A stretch of 11,633 nt of DNA from JAVKFF01 sp040226215. GTDB lineage: Bacteria; Pseudomonadota; Alphaproteobacteria; DSM-16000; Inquilinaceae. This document shows positions 1 to 5,924 of this stretch, piece by piece. The notes below the pieces were generated by a model that did no database searches, was not told where the DNA came from, and worked only from the letters and a program-made list of their open reading frames with translations. Position numbers and translations under genes: made by a program. Where the stretch lies: the NCBI GenBank assembly GCA_040226215.1, contig JAVKFF010000057.1, positions 1-11,633 of the forward strand, in the 5' to 3' direction. The first letter of the stretch is position 1, and the number at the start of each line of letters is the position of its first letter.

Positions 1-26
1 GCTGCTGGCGTTCTTCCGCCGGCCCC

Positions 27-2198
27 TCAGCCGCCGCCGATCATCCGCGTGATCAGGTCGTCGAGCGCCCGCTGCTCCTCCACCGTGCGCGGCATGGCCA
101 CGGGCAGGACCGGGGCCGGGGTGAGGTCGAGGGGCACGGGCGGGCGCACCGTGGCAGCGCCGGCGACGATGTCGTGCCAGATGCGCGCCGGCAGGCCGCC
201 GCCGGTCACCCGGTCCATCGGCCGGCCGTCATCGTTGCCGACCCAGACGCCGACCACCAGATCGCCGGTGAAGCCGATGAACCAGGCGTCGCGGAAGTCC
301 TGGCTGGTGCCGGACTTGCCGGCCGCCGTCCAGCCGACGGCGGCATTGCGGCCGGTGCCCTCGGTCATCACCGTGGCCAGCATGGTGTTGAGCTGCGCCA
401 CCGCCTGGGCGGGCACCGCCGCTGGCAGACCGCCCGGCCGCCGCTCGAAAGCCGTGGTGCCGTCGCGCAGGCGGACCACGCGGATGCCGTAGGGGATGAC
501 CGGCCGCCCCTCGTTGGCGAAGGCCGCGTAGGCGCCGGTCAGCTCCAGCAGCGTGACCTCCGAGGTACCCAGCGCCAGCGACAGGTCGCGGTTGAGCGGC
601 GAGGTGATGCCGAGCCGTGCGGCGATGCGAATGGCGGCATCGACGCCGGCATGCTCCAGCACGCGCACGGCGGCGGTGTTGGCGCTGGTGGCCAGCGCCT
701 GGGTGAGCGTGATCTCGCCCTGATAGCCGTCGGAATAGTTCTCCGGGCTCCAGCCGCCGCGCTCGATCGGCGCGTCGAGGATCGGGCTCGACGGGGTCAG
801 GCCGGCGGCGAGGCCGGCAAGGTAGACGAAGGGCTTGAAGGCGGAGCCAGGCTGGCGCAGCGCCTGGGTCGCCCGGTTGAACTGGCTTTCCTGGTAGGAG
901 CGCCCGCCCTGCATGGCCAGCACCGCGCCGTCCGGCGCCATGACGACGACGGCGGCCTGGGCGGCACCGCGCGCCGCCCCTTCGGTGCCGAGCCAGTGCT
1001 CCACCGTGCGCTCGACAATCGCCTGCAGCGCCGGGTCGAGCGTGGTGTCCACGGCGAGATCGGCCGACGCGTAGCCGACATAGTCCGGCAGGTCGCCCAT
1101 CACCCAGTCGGTGAAGTAGCGGGCCTCGCCGGCGCGCGGCCGGGCGGTGTCGGTGATCGGCTGGTCGGCGCCCGCCAGGATGATCTCCGCCTCGGTAAGG
1201 AAGCCGGCGTCGACCATGGCGGCCAGCACAACGTCGGCCCGCTGGTTCGCCGCGTCGAGATCGTTGGTCGGCGCCAGCCGCGAGGGCGCCGCCAGGAGGC
1301 CGGCCAGCATCGCCGCCTGGCGCAGGGTGACGTCGCGGGCGGAGACGCCGAAATAGGTCCTGGCGGCGGCGTCGACGCCATAGGCGCCGGAGCCGAGATA
1401 GACCCGGTTGAGATAGGCGGTGAGGATCTCGTCCTTGGTATAGTTCAGCTCCAGCCACAGGGCCAGCACCGCCTCCTGCGCCTTGCGCCAGTAGGATCGT
1501 TCCGGCGTCAGGAACAGGTTCTTGGCGAGCTGCTGGGTGATCGTGGAGCCGCCCTGCACCGCCCGGCCGGCGGCGATGTTGGCGATCAGCGCGCGGGTGA
1601 TGCCGATCGGGTCGACGCCCGGATGGCCGTAGAAGCGCCGGTCCTCGATGGCCAGCACCGCGTCGATCAGGTGGTCCGGCAGTTCGTCCACCGTGACGTA
1701 GTCGCCGGTCAGGTCGCCATAGCGGTTGAGCGCGCTGCCGTCCGCGGCGTCGATGCTGATCGCCGGCCGGCGCTCCGGCGCGCCGACCGCGGCGATGTCG
1801 GGCAGCGTCGTGGCGATGACCGCGACCGCCGCGCTGACCGCGATCAGCCCCCAGATGGCCAGCACCAGGAACCACTTGACCAGCCGCCGCGACCAGGAGG
1901 TCCTGACGGCGCTCCGGCGGGGCCCGGCACGGCGCCGCGTGCCCGCCCGCCTGCCCGAACCGCCGCCCCCCGCGTTTCGACGTTTCGCCGGTCGCTTCGG
2001 CGCCGCCGTCACCCGGGCCCGGCCGGGCGCGCTCAGCCCGCGCGCGGCGGTCGCGCCGCCGGGCGCTACACCCGGTGTGCCAGCGGCCGGGCCGGTCGCC
2101 GCGCGCGTGGTCTTGCGCGTGGGCGTCTGCGCCCGGCCACGGGTCTTGGCAGCCGTGCGCGGCTTGGGGCGCGCCGGGGGTGAACGTCTCGGAGCCAT
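27..2198 (-). CDS. Class A penicillin-binding protein (bifunctional glycosyltransferase/transpeptidase, PBP1A family)
   Basis: This inner-membrane enzyme polymerises lipid II into glycan strands and cross-links the stem peptides in the periplasm. The 723-residue product has a cytoplasmic N-terminal tail of about 105 residues, very rich in Arg, Ala, Pro, Thr and Gly, then one membrane helix at about 107-131. The GT51 domain follows: EDRRFYGHPGVD at 185-196 has the catalytic Glu185, and QGGSTITQQLAKN lies at 215-227. The transpeptidase domain has the nucleophile motif SAFK at 452-455, SAN at 505-507 and KSGT at 628-631, so both active sites look intact. The linker between domains is short, with no room for the OB-like insert of E. 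coli PBP1A. The ATG at 2198 is the natural start although no clear Shine-Dalgarno precedes it. The gene is divergent from the exporter at 2423. Only 26 nt follow its stop within the window. Family assignment is secure; the exact paralogue is not. Confidence 0.97.
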   Translation of the reverse strand: MAPRRSPPARPKPRTAAKTRGRAQTPTRKTTRAATGPAAGTPGVAPGGATAARGLSAPGRARVTAAPKRPAKRRNAGGGGSGRRAGTRRRAGPRRSAVRTSWSRRLVKWFLVLAIWGLIAVSAAVAVIATTLPDIAAVGAPERRPAISIDAADGSALNRYGDLTGDYVTVDELPDHLIDAVLAIEDRRFYGHPGVDPIGITRALIANIAAGRAVQGGSTITQQLAKNLFLTPERSYWRKAQEAVLALWLELNYTKDEILTAYLNRVYLGSGAYGVDAAARTYFGVSARDVTLRQAAMLAGLLAAPSRLAPTNDLDAANQRADVVLAAMVDAGFLTEAEIILAGADQPITDTARPRAGEARYFTDWVMGDLPDYVGYASADLAVDTTLDPALQAIVERTVEHWLGTEGAARGAAQAAVVVMAPDGAVLAMQGGRSYQESQFNRATQALRQPGSAFKPFVYLAGLAAGLTPSSPILDAPIERGGWSPENYSDGYQGEITLTQALATSANTAAVRVLEHAGVDAAIRIAARLGITSPLNRDLSLALGTSEVTLLELTGAYAAFANEGRPVIPYGIRVVRLRDGTTAFERRPGGLPAAVPAQAVAQLNTMLATVMTEGTGRNAAVGWTAAGKSGTSQDFRDAWFIGFTGDLVVGVWVGNDDGRPMDRVTGGGLPARIWHDIVAGAATVRPPVPLDLTPAPVLPVAMPRTVEEQRALDDLITRMIGGG

Positions 2199-2238
2199 GT
2201 CGCCATGATCGGTCTCTTGAGTAGAAAAATCAAAGGCT

Positions 2239-2250
2239 AATACGTGTATT
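2239..2250. repeat. Short inverted repeat, possible operator
   Basis: AATAC at 2239-2243 and its exact reverse complement GTATT at 2246-2250 are separated by 2 nt, giving AATACGTGTATT. The site lies in the AT-rich divergent region, 41 nt upstream of the PBP start and just upstream of the possible exporter promoter, so a dimeric regulator could act on either gene. Five-base arms in an AT-rich stretch can arise by chance, so this is only a candidate. Confidence 0.25.
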
Positions 2251-2263
2251 CTTCATGTTGACC

Positions 2264-2291
2264 TTGGGTTGCTTTCAGATGTTCCTTATAA
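2264..2291 (+). promoter_or_regulatory. Candidate sigma70-type promoter for the EamA exporter
   Basis: TTGGGT at 2264-2269 and TTATAA at 2286-2291 are separated by 16 nt and resemble -35 and -10 boxes. A TTGACC at 2258-2263 is a better -35 match but sits 22 nt from the -10, which is too far. If used, transcription would begin near 2298, downstream of the first in-frame ATG at 2255. That would rule out the longest reading of the exporter ORF and leave a leader of about 125 nt before ATG 2423. Confidence 0.35.
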
Positions 2292-2422
2292 GTTCTCAAT
2301 TTCTTGCGCGGATTTGGGTTTGCCAGAGGGGTCGTGCCTTGGCGATGGTGTCGGCAACGGCCGGCACGCCCGGAGCGCAGCGACCGGCCGACCCTGGAAG
2401 CGCCTTCCCTGACCGGCAGACC

Positions 2423-3409
2423 ATGAGCCCCGACACCTCACGCCCCACCGCGGCGCCCGCGCCGCTGACCCGCGCCGCCCGCCGGCCGGTTGACGGCTTC
2501 GCCGTCACCTTCATGGTCATGCTCTGCGCCTCCTGGGGACTGCAGCAGGTGGCGATCAAGGTGACGGCGGTCGACGTCCACCCGGTGATGCAGATGACCA
2601 TCCGCTCTGGCATCGCCGCCCTTCTGCTCACGCCCATCGTCTGGCGCCAGGCGGGCGGCTTCGGGCTGCGCGATGGGACCTGGCGGCCGGGGCTCGTGGT
2701 CGGCATCCTGTTCGGGCTGGAATTCCTGGCGATCGCCGAGGCGCTGGCCCGCACCACGGCGAGCCACGTCGCGGTCTTCCTCTACACCGCCCCCGTCTTC
2801 ACCGCGCTCGGCCTGCAGGTGCTGTTGCGTACCGAACGGCTGGCGGCCATCCAGTGGGCCGGCATCGCGCTGGCCTTCTCGGGCATCGCCATCGCCTTCC
2901 TGGGCGGCGGGACGGCCGGCCAGGACATGTCAGGGGGCGGCGTCACCAGCGTGGAGGGCGACCTCCTGGCGCTGCTCGCCGGCGCGCTCTGGGGCGCCAC
3001 CACCGTGGTCATCCGCCTGACCAGCCTGTCGGAGACACCCGCGGCGCGCACCCTGCATTTCCAGCTCGCCGCCGCCTTCGTCATCATCGGCGCGGCCGCC
3101 ATCGTCAACGGCCAGACGACGATCGTGAGCCTGTCCGCCCTGTCGGCGGCCTCCATCGTCTACCAGGGGGTGATCGTCGCCTTCCTCACCTATCTCGGCT
3201 GGTTCTGGATGCTGCGCCGCTACGCCGCGGCGGAGGTGGCGGTGCTGTCCTTCATGACGCCGCTGTTCGGCGTCAGCTTCGGGGTGATCCTGCTGGGCGA
3301 GCCGATCGACGCCGCCTTCGGCTGGGGCGCCGCCCTGGTCATCGCCGGCGTAGTGCTGGTCAGCGGCGGGCGGCTGCTGCTCCGCCGCCTCGGTCGGGTC
3401 GCGCGGTGA
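2423..3409 (+). CDS. DMT-superfamily transporter, EamA family (RhaT/YdcZ-like exporter)
   Basis: This is an inner-membrane metabolite exporter of the drug/metabolite transporter superfamily; substrates of individual members are very diverse and cannot be read from sequence. The chosen product has 328 residues, the usual family size of about 290-330. It shows two tandem EamA repeats, at about 25-160 and 178-318, each with five hydrophobic segments. The second repeat ends with the family-typical MTPLFGVSFGVILLGEP at 278-294. The ORF is open back to ATG 2255 and also has ATG 2345, but the extra N-terminal sequence does not resemble the family and would start at or before the likely promoter. ATG 2423 gives a short polar tail before helix 1, though no good Shine-Dalgarno is visible there. 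The gene stands alone, divergent from the PBP gene and convergent with the importer operon. Confidence 0.9.
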   Translation: MSPDTSRPTAAPAPLTRAARRPVDGFAVTFMVMLCASWGLQQVAIKVTAVDVHPVMQMTIRSGIAALLLTPIVWRQAGGFGLRDGTWRPGLVVGILFGLEFLAIAEALARTTASHVAVFLYTAPVFTALGLQVLLRTERLAAIQWAGIALAFSGIAIAFLGGGTAGQDMSGGGVTSVEGDLLALLAGALWGATTVVIRLTSLSETPAARTLHFQLAAAFVIIGAAAIVNGQTTIVSLSALSAASIVYQGVIVAFLTYLGWFWMLRRYAAAEVAVLSFMTPLFGVSFGVILLGEPIDAAFGWGAALVIAGVVLVSGGRLLLRRLGRVAR

Positions 3410-3431
3410 GGCCGGAGAGGACGGGCGACCG

Positions 3432-3481
3432 GTCCCGGGTCTGCGAAGCGGTACTCCGCACCGCATCGCGCCCGGGACGAC
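3432..3481 (+). repeat. Palindromic intergenic element, copy 1
   Basis: The 50-nt unit begins GTCCCGG and ends CCGGGACGAC. It can fold as a long hairpin: GTCCCGGG (3432-3439) pairs with CCCGGGAC (3471-3478), GCGA (3443-3446) with TCGC (3466-3469), and GCGGT (3448-3452) with ACCGC (3460-3464). The last two stems are separated by an A-A mismatch, and the loop has 7 nt. It begins 22 nt after the exporter stop, so it would sit in that transcript's 3' end. No clean U-tract follows. The form resembles dispersed intergenic palindromes I recall from alphaproteobacterial genomes; that comparison is from memory. Confidence 0.7.
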
Positions 3482-3516
3482 GATGAAGTTGTTGTTCTGG
3501 AACTAGAAAATTGGCT

Positions 3517-3566
3517 GTCGTCCCGGATGCGGTGCAGCACGAAGTGATGCACCGCTGGTCCGGGAC
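3517..3566 (-). repeat. Palindromic intergenic element, copy 2 (inverted)
   Basis: Read on the minus strand this unit matches copy 1 at 35 of 50 positions without gaps, including the first 7 and the last 10 bases. It folds well: GTCCCGG (3520-3526) pairs with CCGGGAC (3560-3566), and GCGGTGCA (3529-3536) pairs perfectly with TGCACCGC (3548-3555). CAC (3538-3540) then pairs with GTG (3544-3546) at the tip. On the minus strand it lies 34 nt past the OppC-type stop and is followed, after 6 nt, by TTTT at 3510-3507, so it may work as a weak terminator for the importer operon. Confidence 0.7.
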
Positions 3567-3590
3567 CGGCCGCTGGTCTTCTCGGTCCCG
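3561..3590 (-). terminator. Hairpin just downstream of the importer operon
   Basis: CGGGACCG (3561-3568) pairs perfectly with CGGTCCCG (3583-3590) around a 14-nt loop, 10 nt after the OppC-type stop codon on the minus strand. No U-tract follows directly. Its inner arm shares 3561-3566 with the outer arm of palindromic copy 2, so the two folds are mutually exclusive. A role in transcript end formation or 3' protection is inferred. Confidence 0.35.
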
Positions 3591-3600
3591 AGGTTGCCCG

Positions 3601-4815
3601 CTACTTGTACGGATCCGCCGCGTCGCGCAGGCCGTCGCCGAAGAACTGGAAGCAGAGCACGACGATGATCACCGGCACGGCCGGCAGCATCAGCCAGGGG
3701 TAGAGCACCACGACATTGATGTCCGTGGCGATGTTCAGCATCACGCCCCAGCTCACCGTCGGCTCGCGCAGTCCGATGCCCAGGAAGCTGAGCGCCGTCT
3801 CCGCCAGGATCATGCCGGGGATCGAGATCGTCACCGAGGCGATCAGGTGGCTGGCGAAACTGGGCAGAAGGTGGCGGCGGATGATGCGCGGCGGCCCGGC
3901 GCCCATGAGCTGGGCGGCCGTGGTGAAGTCCTCCTCCCGCAGCGACAGCAGTTTCGAGCGCACGGCGCGGGCGAGCCCGGTCCAGTCGACGAGGCCCAGC
4001 ACCAGCGTCAGCGCGAAATATCGCGTCACCGGGTCGACATTGGGCGGGATGGCCGCCGCCAGCGCCATCCACAGGGGAAGTTGCGGAAAGCTCTGGAAAA
4101 TCTCGATGATGCGGTTGATCAGATTGTCGACCCAGCCGCCGTAATAGCCCGCCGCGCCGCCGATGACGATGGCCAGCACGAAGCTGACGGCGATGCCGAT
4201 GATGCCGACGGTGAGCGATATCCGGGCGCCGTAGACGACGCGGGAGAAGACGTCCCGGCCCAGCCGGTCTGTGCCGAAGGCGAAATAGGTGCCGCCCTCC
4301 GCCGGGCACACCAGGTGGAAATCCATCTCGATCAGGCCCAGCCAATCGTAGCTGTCGCCCGAGCAGAAGAAGCGCAGCGGCTGCACCTGGCTGGTGTCGA
4401 TCTCGTAATCGCGCTGCAGGGTGGCCATGTTGCGTGTGACGGTGTAGCCGTAGACGAAGGGACCGACGAACTCGCCCTCGTGGAACAGCCGCACCGCCTG
4501 GGGCGGGGCGTAGATGTGGCCGGTGTCGCGGCTTTCGTGGCCATAGACGGCGATCTGCTCGGCGAACAGCACCACCAGGTAGAACAGTAGCAGGATGAAG
4601 GCCGCCACCATGGCCAGGCGGTGGCGCTTGAACTTCCACCACATGATGCGCCACTGGGAGGCCAGGTAGTAGCGCTCCTGCTGGGCGGTCAGGGGTTCCT
4701 CGTAATAGGGATCCCAGGGCGCCTCGCTGACGTAGTGCTCGATGCGGTCGCCGTCGTCCGGCCGGCGCCTGGGCGGGCGCCTGGGGGGCTGTCCAGGGGT
4801 CTGTCCGTCGTTCAT
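3601..4815 (-). CDS. ABC importer permease, OppC/DppC type, with large periplasmic insert
   Basis: This is the second membrane subunit of an oligopeptide/oligosaccharide-class importer. The 404-residue product is long for the family, which is usually about 300. It has a polar N-terminus of about 60 residues, rich in Pro and Arg at 10-19, then helix 1 at about 67-88. A periplasmic insert at about 90-180 precedes the core signature GTDRLGRDVFSR at 181-192. Membrane helices fill the rest, with the ATPase-contacting EAA loop at about 297-318 (TTAAQLMGAG, then HLLPS). The insert contains Cys151 and Cys170, which would both face the periplasm. The start overlaps the stop of the OppB-type gene by 4 nt (ATGA), so the pair is probably translationally coupled. 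This is the last gene of the operon. Inserts of this kind occur in the long-SBP subgroup of Opp systems; the ligand is unknown. Confidence 0.95.
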   Translation of the reverse strand: MNDGQTPGQPPRRPPRRRPDDGDRIEHYVSEAPWDPYYEEPLTAQQERYYLASQWRIMWWKFKRHRLAMVAAFILLLFYLVVLFAEQIAVYGHESRDTGHIYAPPQAVRLFHEGEFVGPFVYGYTVTRNMATLQRDYEIDTSQVQPLRFFCSGDSYDWLGLIEMDFHLVCPAEGGTYFAFGTDRLGRDVFSRVVYGARISLTVGIIGIAVSFVLAIVIGGAAGYYGGWVDNLINRIIEIFQSFPQLPLWMALAAAIPPNVDPVTRYFALTLVLGLVDWTGLARAVRSKLLSLREEDFTTAAQLMGAGPPRIIRRHLLPSFASHLIASVTISIPGMILAETALSFLGIGLREPTVSWGVMLNIATDINVVVLYPWLMLPAVPVIIVVLCFQFFGDGLRDAADPYK

Positions 4816-5810
4816 TTCACGGCGGCCCCTCCGAGGCGGATGCGCGGGTCGAGCACGGCGAGCAGCAGGTCAGAGATCAGCACGCCGATGACCGTGAGGA
4901 TGGCGAGCCAGAAGACCATGGAGCCGGCGAGATACATGTCCTGGCTTTGCAGGGCGGAGAGGAAGAGCGGGCCGATGGTCTGCAGGCTCAGCACCACCGA
5001 GACGATGGTGGAGCCGGAGATCAGGTCCGGCAGGATGCCGCCGATATCGGCGATGAACGGATTGAGCGCCGAGCGCAGCGGGTACTTGATCAGCGCGCGG
5101 CGGCGCGGCAGGCCCTTGGCGAGCGCCGTGATGTAGTACTGTTTCTGCAACTCGTCCAGCAGGTTGGCGCGCAGCCGCCGGATCATCGCCGCGGTGCCGG
5201 CGGTGCCGATGACGACCACGGGCGCGATCAGGTGTTCCAGCACCGAGACGAACTTGCCCCAGCTCATCGGCTGGTCGATGTACTCCCGGTCCATCAGCCC
5301 GCCGATATCCGTCCCGAACCAGACGTTCGAGTAGTACATGATGATGATGGCGAGCAGGAAGTTGGGGATCGCGAAGCCCAGGAAGCCGAGGAAGGTCAGC
5401 GCATAATCGCCCGCGGAATACTGGTGGGTCGCGGCATAGACGCCGATCGGGAAGGCGACGATCCAGATGAAGACGATCGTGGCGACGTTGACCAGCACGG
5501 TCAGCGTCATGCGGTCGCCGACCACCGTGGTGACCGGCAGCTCGTATTCGAAGCTCCAGCCGAAATCGCCCTGCAGCGCGTTGAACAACCAGACGAAGTA
5601 CTGCTCGACCAGTGAGCGGTCGAGGCCGTAGGTCTGGCGCAGCCGCTCGATATTGCTCATGTCCGCGCCCTCGCCGCGCGAGAGCTGTTCGTTGATGAGC
5701 GTGGTCAGGAAGTCGCCGGGCGGCAGCTGGATGATGAAGAAGCTGATCGCGCTGATGGCGAACAGCGTCGGGATCATCACCATGAGCCGGCGGACGACGT
5801 AGTTCAGCAT
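4812..5810 (-). CDS. ABC importer permease, OppB/DppB type
   Basis: This is the first membrane subunit of the importer and forms the channel with the OppC-type protein. The 332-residue product has the usual family length. It begins MLNYVVRRL and has helix 1 at about 9-29, followed by LPPGDF, the usual OppB motif after helix 1. A periplasmic region with YGLDRS and GDFGWSF (about 61-87) precedes a set of five further helices. The EAA loop lies at about 225-246 (YYITALAKGL, then KYPLR), and the protein ends with the typical LAVLDPRIRLGG. The ATG at 5810 is the standard family start, yet no good Shine-Dalgarno is at the right distance; the nearest GAGGG is 16 nt away. A 114-nt gap with a strong hairpin separates it from the binding-protein gene upstream. 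Confidence 0.96.
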   Translation of the reverse strand: MLNYVVRRLMVMIPTLFAISAISFFIIQLPPGDFLTTLINEQLSRGEGADMSNIERLRQTYGLDRSLVEQYFVWLFNALQGDFGWSFEYELPVTTVVGDRMTLTVLVNVATIVFIWIVAFPIGVYAATHQYSAGDYALTFLGFLGFAIPNFLLAIIIMYYSNVWFGTDIGGLMDREYIDQPMSWGKFVSVLEHLIAPVVVIGTAGTAAMIRRLRANLLDELQKQYYITALAKGLPRRRALIKYPLRSALNPFIADIGGILPDLISGSTIVSVVLSLQTIGPLFLSALQSQDMYLAGSMVFWLAILTVIGVLISDLLLAVLDPRIRLGGAAVK

Positions 5811-5875
5811 TGGCTTAGACTAATCGCCCTCGTGGCACACGAGCTGGGTGAGTGGCGGGCGCCGCCGCCGGGAGA

Positions 5876-5908
5876 GCGCGGGTCCGGCCGGACGGCCGGC
5901 ACCCGCGT
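5876..5908 (-). promoter_or_regulatory. Intercistronic hairpin between binding-protein and permease genes
   Basis: CGCGGGT (5877-5883) pairs with ACCCGCG (5901-5907), and CCGGCC (5884-5889) pairs with GGCCGG (5894-5899) around a 4-nt loop. There is one bulged base at 5900, and a G-U pair can extend the base. It starts 16 nt past the binding-protein stop in the transcript. No U-run follows, so it is not a standard intrinsic terminator. In other importer operons, hairpins here shield the upstream mRNA from 3' exonucleases and lower permease expression. That role is inferred here. Confidence 0.6.
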
Positions 5909-5924
5909 CATGGGACACTCCGGT

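Larger units (their letters stand above)
2199..2422. other. Divergent intergenic region between PBP and EamA exporter
   Basis: These 224 nt separate two divergent start codons. The first ~110 nt (2199-2310) are clearly more AT-rich than anything else in the window, as expected for promoters firing both ways. They hold a small inverted repeat (2239-2250) and a plausible plus-strand sigma70-type promoter (2264-2291). The remainder, about 2311-2422, returns to high GC and would be the 5' leader of the exporter mRNA. It includes a short hairpin, with GGAAG at 2396-2400 pairing with CTTCC at 2404-2408, 14 nt before the chosen ATG. I found no convincing minus-strand promoter hexamers for the PBP gene and no small ORF with support. 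Confidence 0.6.
3410..3600. other. Convergent intergenic region with palindromic elements
   Basis: These 191 nt lie between two stop codons, of the exporter and of the OppC-type permease. Most of it is self-complementary: two 50-nt palindromic elements in inverted orientation around a 35-nt AT-richer spacer (3482-3516), plus a third hairpin at 3561-3590. The region probably acts as a two-way transcription end. No coding potential is evident. Confidence 0.6.

Noticed and set aside
174..2183. 669-codon plus-strand open frame opposite the PBP gene
   Set aside because: It is antisense to a PBP with intact catalytic motifs and has no recognisable domain or repeat structure of its own.
2255..2422. 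Upstream in-frame ATGs (2255 and 2345) for the EamA exporter
   Set aside because: The added residues are not family-like, and the candidate promoter at 2264-2291 would place ATG 2255 outside the transcript. They cannot be fully excluded, since ATG 2423 has no strong ribosome binding site.
3429..3569. Remnant of an insertion sequence bounded by inverted repeats
   Set aside because: The interior is only a 35-nt spacer with no transposase fragment and I see no clear target-site duplication. A dispersed palindromic repeat pair explains it better, though a MITE-like origin remains possible.
3511..4590. 359-codon plus-strand open frame opposite the OppC-type permease gene
   Set aside because: It is antisense to a clear permease, rich in His, Asp, Arg and Gln, and has no domain. 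It also begins inside the palindromic repeat region.
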